DNA of 64,000 bases from Hypomesus transpacificus (taxonomy: Eukaryota; Chordata; Actinopteri; Osmeriformes; Osmeridae): NCBI RefSeq assembly GCF_021917145.1, contig NC_061065.1, positions 4,221,168-4,285,167 of the forward strand, given 5' to 3'. The notes under the pieces are model-generated. The model was not told the DNA's origin. It was given only the letters and a program-made list of their open reading frames with translations, and ran no database searches. Every line of letters begins with the position of its first letter. Positions within the stretch are counted from its first letter, which is position 1. Position numbers and translations under genes: made by a program. Shown piece by piece: positions 22,980 through 32,944 of the stretch.

Positions 22980-23732
22980 TAGTGATGTGTCGTTCGTGAA
23001 CGATTCGTTCATTTTGAACGAATCCTTATAAGGACTCGGGAGTCCTCTCAACGAGTGATTCGTTCATTTCCCGACTCGGTCTTTCTACGAGTCTTTGGAT
23101 CATTTTTCACGTGACCTGCATAGGCTCTGTAGCTAGAGGAAACGAACGATTCGTTCCTTTCCCGACTCGGTCTTTCTACGAGTCTTTGGATCATTTTTCA
23201 CGTGACCTGTATAGGCTGTAGCAAGAGGAAACGAACGATTCGTTCCTTTCCCGACTCGGTCTTTCTACGAGTCTTTGGATCATTTTTCACGTGACCTGCA
23301 TAGGCTCTGTAGCTAGAGGAAACGAATGATTAGTTCCTTCCCCGACTCGGTCTTTCTACGAGTCTTTGGATCCTTTTTTCACGTGACCCGCATTGTATTT
23401 TTTAGTAGAGGAAACAGTTTCCTTATTCCCTTTTGCGTGGCCGCTGTTTTAGTAAGACGTGAATGAATGATATTCGCTCAAGTCATCATACTGACTGGTT
23501 ATTTTCACTTTACATTTACACTTACAGTTTAGTGCAGTGTAATTGTTTGATGTGATAATTAAATGCTAGTGTGATAATACATGACCAAATCATACAAACT
23601 CATGATACATTATTTTAATGCAGGAATTTATTTTGAAATAGTATTTGCTGGTGCACATGTCATGCACTAACCTACAGTGGACGTATAGGGGCTATACGTC
23701 CTTTGCAGTGGACGTATAGCCCCCTAGCCCCC

Positions 23733-23764
<32 letters not shown>

Positions 23765-23860
23765 TGAAATGAACAAATGACTCGAAAAAAGATTTGTTCA
23801 TTTTACTGAACGAGATTCAAAGAACCGAATCCGTAAAAAGAACCGAACTTCCCATCACTA
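22980..23860 (+). mobile_element. hAT-type nonautonomous element, copy 2
   Basis: Nearly identical to copy 1, with the same ends (TAGTGATGTG and CCCATCACTA) and a different perfect 8-bp duplication GTTGACAA (22972-22979 and 23861-23868). The two are therefore independent insertions. Differences from copy 1 include a short deletion after GGACTCGGGAGT and a handful of substitutions. It is oriented like copy 1 and is also downstream of a RecQ-like fragment. Confidence 0.92.
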
Positions 23861-24834
23861 GTTGACAACAACTATGCGGTGCTTAACATACGTCACATAC
23901 TCTGTTGCTCTGATTGGTTGTAGATCTATCCAATTGAGCGAAGAGGCATTTGTTTTCCAGGCTCGTTTGAAACACGCCCTGTAGTCAAAGCCCAACGGAG
24001 AGTTCTCAGACTCATATTCTGACTAGAATTATGAGTATGACAACGTCAGGCTATTATAAAGGTGTGGATATGTTCTAACTTGCTCTGCCAATCTCTCCTT
24101 TATTCCTTCCATCTTAAACAGGTGTTGAGCGTTCACTGAAAATTTAAAACAAAGCAGTCAACGACGCGTGCCGTCTATCGAGCCAATCAAACTTGCGCAA
24201 CACAATGTGACGACATCAGCGCCAGTAGAAATTTCTCCTGGTAGGCGACACTTTCAAGCGACGGTTAAAAGTGTCGACCCTGACGCCATTTCTGTCGGCG
24301 ACCTTTTCAAAAGTGTCTGCAAGTGCGACCTAAGTATAAATTGAGCTTTAGCGACAGGGACAATAATTGAATGTTTCCAGATATCAGGAATCTTTTGTAA
24401 CTCCAGAGAAAACATTGCAGAGCTGCTCAGCAAGTCCATAGCAACAAGGTCAACCCCGCCCTTTGTCTTAGCTTAAGATTTCTCCCCATTCCTTAGTAAA
24501 AGTTGGTCTCAGCACCTTGTGAATATGTTTTAGGAGGAAACTCTGAGCTAAGAACTATTACTGCTATTTAGAAGTGGTGAGATAAAATGTTTTGTGAATA
24601 TGGCCCCTGTGGTTATTGACCCTGAGGTAGGACACGTGTGTGGGTTTACTGGATGCAGACAAGGTCAGTTTTTACTGGATCTTGTAACATGATCCCTAAC
24701 TTCATCAAGTTGAGCTTTTTCCAACGAAAGAGCATGTTATAGGGCGAAGGTCTAGACTTACTCCAGAGAAAGACTTAGTAGAAGAATTAGTGACAGTAAA
24801 AATGTCACAATGTAAAACGCACAGCACCTCTCTC

Positions 24835-24862
24835 TCTCACACACACACACACACACAAACAC
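24835..24862. repeat. (CA)n microsatellite
   Basis: CT then CA dinucleotide tract next to the tatdn3 exon remnant at 24879-24904. Confidence 0.9.
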
Positions 24863-25107
24863 ACTCACACAGGCTTACCTCCCCCATGGCTACAATACTC
24901 ATCTCTGTATGTGTAGAACAGTGGCATTGCAGGCTCCAGATCCTGTGACAATAACAGGCTGTGACGTGAAACAGCTGAGTAATAGTTACCCCCAGAACAT
25001 CAGATATAATAGAATAAGTAGAATAGATTTTAAAAAATTAATCCAGGATTAATACATTTTCTTTGGCATCGCCTTTCATTGAAAGGATCACATACATATA
25101 AAGGTTT

Positions 25108-25855
25108 TCATTAGGAGGAATAGTTACCCCAGAACACTGACTAGGAGGAAAAGTTACCTCCGAACATTTACTAGGAGCAATAGTTACCCCAGAACTGATT
25201 AATTGGAATAGCTACCAAAGGACACTGACTGAGTAATAGTTACCCCAGGATTCTAACAAGGAGGATTATTTACCCCAGAATACTGACAGGAGAAAGATTA
25301 CCCCCGAATACTGACAGGAAGAATTTTACAGCAGAATACTGACTAGGAGGAATAGTTACCCCAGAATATAGACTACGAGGAATATAACCCCCCAAAATAC
25401 TGACTAGGCGGAATAATTACCCCAGAACACAGAAACACAAGTTATAGTAACTCTAATCTGTAAAACTAGGTTTCTGCCTCTCTTCACTCTTATGCCAACA
25501 GTACAGCATTGATCAGTTCAAGCTCTATCACCTTAACCAGCTGAACATATCCTACAGCAGTAGCTTGAGAAGTATTTTATTCCTCACTGATTGGCTTTCC
25601 GAATCACCTCTACAACCTGTGGAAAAATAAACAGTTGAGTCTTCCTACCTGGACTGTGGTTCTACGCTGTTCTGTGGTCCCCCAGCCCTGGATAGGATGG
25701 ACTCCAACAGATGGGGCCACCAGGTCAGGGTATCTATGAAAACAGTTATAAGACTAAACTCAGAGAGAACATGTTTGGAAAGTAGTTTGCTTTTGTCTCA
25801 TCTTACTACACAACCAAAAAAGGATCTCCCTACTGAAAATATACCTGCTGTCAGA
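25108..25855. repeat. tatdn3 internal duplication, 5'-proximal copy
   Basis: Partner of 18986-19680: the same minisatellite, VVE exon and YPD exon in the same order. This copy keeps the GT donor (AG|GTAGG) that is GC in the other copy. Confidence 0.85.
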
Positions 25856-26433
25856 AAGCTGATGGGAGTCTTGGAAACCTTTAGACATTATTTACCCAGT
25901 GTCTATGGAGCCCTATCTGGTAGATACTTTAAAAACATTCTGTACTGTGATCCACCAGAACAATAAACACCTACCATAAATCACAATATTGTCGGTCTTG
26001 CAATTGACTGTCAGACAGACTCTTTGGACAGATGGATAACCCTCTCAAACTCGCTGGCCTCCTCTGTAACTGAGATTACATTCTGCTCTCAAGCCTGAAA
26101 AAAAGATGACAGGAGAATTGTCAAATACTAAAAACGTTTACAGCCTTAACAGAAAGTTGACAATTCAACAAGTTATCGTATTACATTTTGAAATAATGAT
26201 ATTACCTCGATAGTCCTCTTGATCACATAATCTTAATCCTGCAAAGAAGAAAACTATTATTTTAATGATGGGTAATGTGACCCTTAAAAATGGGCAGCCT
26301 TGTTCAACCTTCTTTCTACTTAAGTCGATTGATACGATGCACTCTACACTAGCAGTCTTTTAAGGCAACAACCTACCTTTGTAAATTGGTGGGCTGACAT
26401 GTGGCAGTGACAGTCAACAAAATCAGAATCCAT

Positions 26434-26588
26434 TGGTTACATTCAGAGTAGCGGAACGTTTAGAATTTATTTGCTGTTTCTTCCAGACATCTACAGTGGA
26501 AAGTACGAACTTGAACTTCCGCTTCCTGGTTACTTATTTAAAAATATTGGCGCTACATTCGGAGCTCGAAAAGTGATACGTTTAAACG
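26434..26588. promoter_or_regulatory. Short bidirectional promoter between tatdn3 and nsl1
   Basis: The two start codons are 155 bp apart on opposite strands, so both transcripts must start within or beside this interval. No TATA box is seen in a convincing position. The arrangement is conserved with human. Because tatdn3 is broken here, selection on the interval should now come mainly from nsl1. Confidence 0.65.
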
Positions 26589-29500
26589 ATGGTTAAAGAA
26601 CAGGATTTAAGGGTGAAACTGTCGTCCAAAAATATGGTTGTGGACCAAATTATAAAATGTAAAGAACTGTTAAGTAGATCATTAGATTCTCAAACAGGGA
26701 TACCCAAAGAGTCAAAGGAACTTTTGGTGCAAGAGTTGTTGACAGTAGGTGAAGTGATTGTTTACTGTATATGACGGATAGTTGTTAGTGTGCACGTTGA
26801 TTAATCGTTGTATTGGCTAACTACATTGGCAAATTGTCTACATCGGTGTATTCTTTCAATACTTAAGATAAGATAGATATCCAATTTCGTGAGCTGAGCT
26901 ACGGTGTTCCTTGTTTTACGCTGTGCTATATGTAGAACTTCGAGAATGCCGTTCAGGACAACGTATTAATCAACGGCCAGTCGTGGGAGGATGCTCTAGA
27001 CGATGGCGGTGAGTCTATAGTAGGCTAAAGCTTTCGTGTTCCCATTCCAACCAATACACACTGTCCTCGTTACTAATTGTTATATAAAGTCGGGTGAGTG
27101 GCGATTTGAACTGCAGCAATGTGCATCAGTATGTATTACGAATGTCCGAGAGATGGGACAGACTTATAGAGTACGTTCACTTTACTGTTTCTTTTGCTCC
27201 TCTAGAAAATGACAACCTCCTGGATGAGAGCATCGTGGAGACTGCCAGGCGACGTCGCGAATACCCCCAAGCGATAGTTCCGTACGTGGTGCGCACCCTG
27301 AAAGCTGAGAGGAAACTAATGGTGGGTCCCGTCCATTGAATTAGAGTGGACTACAGTGCCTGTCAAAAGTTTGGAAACACCCAGTCTTTAATTGTTTTTG
27401 ATAGACACATGCATGTTCCTATTGTTAAATGCAACAAACTAGGCAATTTAACAGTACAAAGATGTACTTTATATTTTTATATCAATTTATTGGGGGGGAC
27501 ATTTTGACAAAATTTGAATATTGGGGGGTCCCCAAAAAATACTTTGACCAAAATGTACATACTGGTACTAAAAGCTACATTTTCATAAACGGTCACCTTG
27601 GGCAAAATTTTGAATATTTGAACTCATTATATCAGGGTTTTTCCTGGGTCAGAATGGGTCTTCGGTGCTCCAAAAAAATTATATATTTATATATGTATAT
27701 ATATATATTCTTTTTTTTTCTTTTTTCTAATCAATGTATTTATTCCCAAGTGTTTTGCACCCCCCCCCCCCCCACACACACACACACATATTTTCGTCCT
27801 ATTTCCCCTAAAGCAATAAAGTTATAAAGTATGTTTTAAATGGCATAAATGCTGCCAATTAATAATTGACGTAACAACTTATTGTAAATGGTCAGTAGCC
27901 TAGCCTATTGATTAAGGTAGGCCACTCTGAAGCATGTACACTGCCTGCTTCATTTGATCTTGATAGGCTAAGCATTCTGTAGCAAATATTAACAATATAC
28001 CCACTTTTTATTAATTTAAACTACTTCAGCATAATAATGCACCTAAAATACAAACCTGAGAAAGGGCAGCAATCGCTATCAAATCAACAGACATGTGCAA
28101 TTTAGCTAGCAGGGGAAGAATACAAACAACGTAAATCACCAGTTAACTTGATTTAAATTTGCAAGAACTATAGACTTGTACAATAACGAGCTTAAGAACT
28201 GACAGCATAAGTTATACGTTCTCAAGGACGCACACGCGCAATCTCAACTGCGGTGTGAAGCGCGTGTCCGTGCTATTCTCCGACATGCACTCACTGCTGA
28301 TAAACGGACTAAACTTTTGTACAGCCTGATTTCTAATACCGTGACGGCAGAAATGTAGCCATAGAGGAAACACTGCACCATATGTTAACATTCCAGGTTA
28401 AGAATACCAATGGAGACTGCGTTTGAAATCGTAAATCAAACTTTTGTCAACATTTTGAGTGGAAATGTAATTAGCATTTGTAGGCTACAGGTGTACTATT
28501 CGTGCACGTCGGGCTGGCCCTCGCAGCGGAACGACAGTTTAGTGGCCGCGCACCTCACAGTTGCGTATTGATCAGATAAGAACACACGCTTATCAACTTG
28601 ATTATTATTAATCAAAACAGAACGAGGGTTCGGCTGTAGCCTACTTGAAACATACTATTGAGAACATATTCGCTGACATGCATTGCACGCGTGATGAACA
28701 CAGGTTTTTTTGCCGCGCTCGGGATTTGTCATTGGCGCTTGGGAAATCGGCTTTGGCGCGCGCCAACATTTTCTCTATGTAGGAAAAACCCTGTATATAC
28801 ATGTAGGTTAAATGCCCGACAGACTGTGATTGAATTAAAAACAATGAAAAACAGGTGGTGCATGTGTCTCTCAATGATAAACGGCTAGGTGTTTCCAAAC
28901 TTTGACAGGGACTGTATGTATCTTTCTCGTCCCTGGCATTGGGTGACCTACAGCCATATATCCTTATTCAATACAAGAATTTTGTTGAACTCTGTATGGG
29001 TTGACCATCTGTAAGCCACTAGGTTTCATGTTGTTCACACACATAGCTGACTTTGTCATCTTTTTGGTAGGGGATGTTTGAGCAGGCGGTGCCACAGGAG
29101 CTGGAGAAAGACCCAGTCCAAGGTGAACCCCCCCCCCCCCCACACACACACACACACACACTCTCATCTTCAGCTGTCAACATATTTGCACCACAGTGTG
29201 AAGTTTCACAAGGAATAATTGATTGTTGAGTAGAACCTCCACATGTTTCAAAATGAGCTCTGAGTGTTTTTGTTTTTTTTCCAGAGCGCATCATGTCTGA
29301 TCTGTCAGGTGCTGCACAACGGATGTTCAAACAAGCCAGCTCGATGGTGAAGGTGACAGGAAGAATCTCATTGTTCACACTTAACTCCCATTTACAACCC
29401 CTGTCAGATGTAAGCCCTGAACTATACCCATCTCATTGATTTACGTGTGTGTACATTGATGGGTGTGTGTGTGTGCAGTCTCAACAGGTCTTGCAGCAGA

Positions 29501-29727
29501 GAGCTGAGGGGCTGAGGCAGGTGTTGAACGTCAGACCCACTCCCGCCTCGCTGGAGGTTCACCGAGAAGTGTTCTCGATCGGCCTGTCCAACGGAGAAGT
29601 CGTGACAAAACCTCCGCCCCTTCCCCCGGGAAGAGCCTTCAAGAGACCAGTGGGCGAGGCCGATGTACGGGCCTGTTACTCTCTTCCGCAGAAAAAACTG
29701 CTGGTTGCCGTCAGAAAGCCTGATTGA
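26589..29727 (+). CDS. nsl1: NSL1, MIS12 kinetochore complex subunit (complete)
   Basis: Six coding exons: 26589-26744, 26936-27008, 27206-27321, 29071-29122, 29285-29352, 29479-29727. All junctions are GT-AG and the phases join to 714 bp, 237 residues; human NSL1 is 281. NSL1 is one of four subunits of the MIS12 complex, which links inner centromere proteins to NDC80 at the outer kinetochore. Identity rests on NFENAVQDNVLINGQSWEDA in exon 2 (human has FESAVQENISINGQAW), RRRREYPQAI in exon 3 and ASLEVHREVFS in exon 6 (human IHQEVFS). The protein is mostly helical and charged, with no membrane segment. Intron 3 carries a 1.56-kb Tc1-type element. The exon 4 donor abuts a C14 run and a (CA)n tract. 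Confidence 0.92.
27354..28914. mobile_element. Tc1/mariner-type element with TA duplication in nsl1 intron 3
   Basis: The left end CAGTGCCTGTCAAAAGTTTG and the reverse complement of the right end CAGTCCCTGTCAAAGTTTGG match over about 27 bp, and TA flanks both sides (27352-27353 and 28915-28916). The 1561-bp interior encodes no transposase I can recognise. It includes a module (about 27465-27535) shared with the element at 30001-30521. Confidence 0.85.
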
Positions 29728-29997
29728 CAGGCAGATTATTGAGCTGTATGGACTGTTGTATGTGTGTTTTTTATAAGACCCCGAAAGATGTTCTGTGATG
29801 CGTTCTGCTTCGTGCACTTTGTCGACGAGGCTGTGGCGCCCTCGCATGGCGGATGATGCGTAACGACACTTAAAATTGTTAAATATGCAGATAAAGAAAT
29901 TGGCTTTTGATTTGTATGCTATGAAACTGTGCCGTTGTGTTTAAAAGAAAAACAATGAAAGAAAGAAATGTTCTATGGAGTAATAGAACAATGATCC

Positions 29998-30530
29998 ACG
30001 AAGGCCGTAGGGATGGGGTCAACATTGGGGGGGACGAAATCTGCTGGGGAGTCTGAGGGTCCCCCCCGTGAAAGGTTTAAATAAAAAATGGTTGTCACAG
30101 AAATATTCTGGTCCAGGCCATTGCAAAATGTTCTCACTATTATAGGAATATTTTGCTAGCTAATATTACTACTCGCGCTATCTACTGCCTCGCTCTTCAT
30201 GCTTTCTCCCATCTATTCGTGCTCTCCCCCTTGCTCTTCGCGCACTCTCATCCTTACCAACCAGTGCGACTGTGCGAGCTTACACCTCCCGTACAGAACA
30301 CCGGTATCAGTTATACTAGTAGTTATAAAATAGCAATTATAACTTTAAGTTATAAATATGTCTTTTTATAGATCTTTTTTGGACAGCATGCGCGATTTCC
30401 TGTCGTTGCGTAGGCCCTACGTAGCACATTTATATTTTATTTATATTTTTATATCAACATATTGGGGGGGACATTTTGACCAGATTTGAATATTGGGGGG
30501 TCCCCCCAATGATTACGGCCCTGATCCACG
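29998..30530. mobile_element. 521-bp DNA element with 9-bp TSD between nsl1 and batf3
   Basis: The element proper is 30001-30521, flanked by TGATCCACG at 29992-30000 and 30522-30530 (perfect 9-bp duplication). The ends AAGGCCGTAGGG and, inverted, GGGCCGTAATC share GGCCGTA. The interior has two inverted, G-rich TTGGGGGGGAC phrases near the ends. Nonautonomous. The superfamily is unclear; a 9-bp duplication fits a Mutator-like origin. Confidence 0.8.
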
Positions 30531-30552
30531 TTGACGCAGCATTTAAAAAAAC

Positions 30553-30571
30553 GGGGGGGGGGGGGGGGGGG
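30553..30571. repeat. G19 homopolymer upstream of batf3
   Basis: Nineteen Gs about 170 bp before the batf3 start codon, so probably within or just upstream of its promoter or 5' UTR. Confidence 0.95.
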
Positions 30572-30739
30572 AGTATTATCACGTGACTTCAGAGAAGCCC
30601 AGCTGGCTGTGTAACTTAGCTATGTGTCATTATCGCTTCTCTATGTTTAATCCTGGACTACAATGAACTGTGCCTGTGGATAATTAAACATAACTTTGTG
30701 AAGACTTCGATCATTTCTCCAATTCAGAAGACTGCTTAA

Positions 30740-32944
30740 ATGACTGACAGCAATTGTTCAAGCAAGATGCAGGGCAGTGATGGAGAAAACGTCATACTTC
30801 AACAGTGTGAGGTAAGAAAACCGCTGACTGTTAGTACCTGTTACAGTAACATCCACGTTGGGAAATGGAAAAACGTTTTTGTGTAATTGTGAAAGTCATA
30901 AGTAGATGAATCCTGTAAGTATAGAAAATAAGTTGCTAAATGTGTTTTTAACTTTCAGATGTTGTATTTCAGATGTTGATGTTGTATTTGTCCCCTCAAA
31001 ACAGAACAAAATCATATAAAGTCATATTTCTTGTATATAGTAAACTAAATAGAACTTGAATAAAATGTATTTTATTAAAATGTAATTTAGTTCAAGTCCC
31101 GTGTTCATCCATGTTAATTTGCTAAAGTCCCAAGATGGTTTATTTCCTCTGAAAAGCAAAGATAAACTTTACATTTGCTGCACATTGTGTTGGTGTGTCC
31201 TTTTTTGCAGTGTTGGCAGCATCCTCCATGTGGGATTTGTTCCTTCCACACATTCAGTGAGGGGTGTACAGATGAGTTGCTTGGGATCCTGTTAAGTGAA
31301 CTCCCATCTCCTGAGGACAGTCACAGTGATGTTGAGTAGTTAACCTGAAAGAGTAAATAAGTTGGTGGGTAGAGAGCTAACAACAATTTTCAGGCTAAAT
31401 AAATTCAAATGAATCCTAATCTTAATTACACATTCCACGAAAGGTAACATTTGAAGCTGTCCCTGAATAAAGCAACAAGCATCCCCCAAAACATTCCAGA
31501 AATTTCAGAACCTGTTTCTGCAACAAAAAGCTATTTGGACAAACAAAAAAAGCCCCAGGATCAGTTAAAAATAGTTTCCAATACTTAAACCTGAAATAAT
31601 CTATTAAGTTCTGGTCTAATTGAAAAAAATATGTATACAGATTTAATATTCAGTTATAGTCAATCATCAAATACATAGGCTATTCATATCAGTATTTGTT
31701 TTTCTTCATAAGTGATCATGTGAAAAATGCCATGTCCCCCATGAAAGGGTCACATGCTTATTTGACTACCAACCTCACCCAGAATTACATAGACAACAAG
31801 CTCAAAATCCATAATAAATTCCATAAAGTAAATATTGACATGTTGTAGACACTGTTAGAAAATAACCAATTTAGACTTTTTACTTACTTGAATCTGGACA
31901 AATGCAGTCCAATAAAAGAGATGAGCTTAAAGAAAAGTAAAAAAAAAATCACATTTACATATGTATTTATTGATAGCTACAATTGAAAGCTCACATTTTG
32001 CAACATTTGGGCCCACACGGCTAAATACCATCTACTGTGCATCTGCAGGTCTCTTTTCGCCTGACCAGAATAATTTCCTGGGTTCGATTCCTGCTTGAGG
32101 CATAGTACAGCTCTCAGGTGGGCTATCTCTCAAGCCTCTCTGTGTGGAGTTTGCATGTTTTCTGCATGCTCACATGGGTTTCCTCCGCTTAGGAGCCCAA
32201 TAAACTTGCTGAACAGATCACTCTTCTGCCAATGACACTCAAGTGTGTGTTGGTGTCACCACCCACTGCACACGCATGTGTGTGTGTCACATTGCATGAT
32301 CCATCACATGTTCTTCTTCTCTGTTGAATTTGCCCCAGAGCTCAGATGATGAAGATAACAGGAGGATGATGAGGAGAGAGAAGAACAGAGTTGCAGCCCA
32401 GAAGAGCAGAAAGAGACAGACACAGAGAGCAGATGAGCTGCATGAGGTGTGCTTGTGTGATTGGGGGGAGTTTCTGTCTGCACTGTCTTTTATTGACATT
32501 CTATTTAGCTACAAGTCTTCGAAAACTGCAATTCCTGGCAGTCGTTTAAGGTTCAAATGATCAGGTTCATGCTCTCCTCACACACAAAAAATTAACAAAT
32601 TAGACATACATTTGATTAAGTGAGTATTTCTTTTTTACATTGTGGCTGCACGATTGCACTTACCTTTTTAGAGAACAAATATGAGAACCATGTGCCTAAA
32701 GTAAATACTAATGATTGTATGGCTCCAGGCGTATGCTTGTCTGGAGCAGAGGAACCGGCAGCTGAAGAGGGAGGTGGCGTCTCTGTCGGAGGAGCAGCAC
32801 CGCCTGCTGGAGCTCCTCCAGACTCATGAGCCCTGCTGTCCCATGATGCACTGCTCCACTAACCTGGGGACAGGAGCCAGGGATGTTACAGAGAGGCCCC
32901 TGAGTTTGATCAAGACACCGACACTCACCATCTCCCATTGCTGA
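30740..32944 (+). CDS. batf3: BATF3 bZIP transcription factor (complete)
   Basis: Three coding exons: 30740-30811, 32339-32446, 32729-32944; phases are all 0. The predicted protein has 131 residues (human 127). BATF3 is a nuclear AP-1-family repressor or partner that heterodimerises with JUN proteins, acts with IRF factors, and in mammals is needed for cross-presenting dendritic cells. The acidic SSDDED stretch (25-30) is followed by the basic region RREKNRVAAQKSRKRQ (36-51). The leucine zipper then crosses the exon 2-3 junction (LHE, CLEQ, LKREVASLSEE, LLELL). The CCPMMHC phrase after the zipper parallels CPLLLC in mammalian BATF3 and separates it from FOS and ATF3. The short gene beside atf3 matches human order and orientation. 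Confidence 0.93.

Larger units (their letters stand above)
22384..24053 (+). mobile_element. Element B: TAGCCTGG-ended transposon with 9-bp TSD and RecQ-like ORF
   Basis: The ends are TAGCCTGGCT on the left and GTCAGGCTA on the right, flanked by a perfect 9-bp repeat TTATAAAGG (22375-22383 and 24054-24062). It shares end sequence, TSD length and RecQ-fragment cargo with element A at 14995-16447, so I place them in one family. Length is 1670 bp with the nested hAT copy, about 781 bp without. It sits inside the Harbinger-like element. Confidence 0.84.
22144..24347. mobile_element. Harbinger-like nonautonomous element, TTA target duplication, inserted in the LINE
   Basis: The left end AGCCTAGTTTATACTT and the reverse complement of the right end AGCTCAATTTATACTT form a 16-bp inverted repeat with three mismatches. 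TTA flanks both sides (22141-22143 and 24348-24350). Subterminal GTCGCCGACACTTTTGAAA-like phrases also occur inverted at both ends. Removing the element with one TTA leaves the host LINE frame uninterrupted across the junction, which supports precise insertion. A 3-bp TTA/TAA duplication is typical of PIF/Harbinger. Its own length is about 525 bp; the rest is element B and its nested hAT copy. Confidence 0.85.
20636..24475 (-). mobile_element. LINE (CR1/L2/Rex1-type), split by nested insertions
   Basis: Minus-strand pieces of one non-LTR reverse transcriptase are seen in order: LQKIPDIWKHSIIVPVA (24359-24439), then after a 2.2-kb insertion SLLMKVLEKVVG, LDPLQFAHRAGRG and LLVIDLSSAFNT (21780-22135). 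Further on are NYKYLGTVFDNSLWF (about 21700), DKNRLDRLVRVASKVIG (about 21500-21540) and a C-terminal [11 protein letters not shown] (20832-21000). The 3' end is near 20636-20680 (AAGTCAATTTTATTTATCCC). The YADD region is missing and frames change, so it is inactive. A 17-bp minisatellite (21165-21250) lies within it. Clade is inferred from recalled sequence style. Confidence 0.82.
18253..26433 (-). pseudogene. tatdn3: TATDN3 (TatD-like metal-dependent DNase), decayed
   Basis: TATDN3 is a putative TatD-family metal-dependent deoxyribonuclease of about 274 residues in human. Recognisable exons, transcript order: 26377-26433 (ATG, VDCHCHMSA metal motif), 26206-26238, 26021-26094, 25649-25733 (YPDLVAPSVGVHPIQGWG), 25588-25616, 24879-24904, 19872-19981 (IGLDFTPWF). 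Then second copies of three exons at 19497-19581, 19433-19464 and 18843-18952, and a last piece at 18253-18323 (LLHNFAGRPSVALE). Damage: exon 2 reads GAT TAA GAT (stop), exon 3 begins GCT TGA (stop, probably from CGA), exon 3 ends at a weak GTCTGT donor, and the exon at 24879-24904 is 26 bp where 25 are needed to keep frame. One duplicated exon has GC where its twin has a GT donor. The exons for the ETDSP catalytic region were not found. The gene lies head-to-head with nsl1, as in human. Confidence 0.82.
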
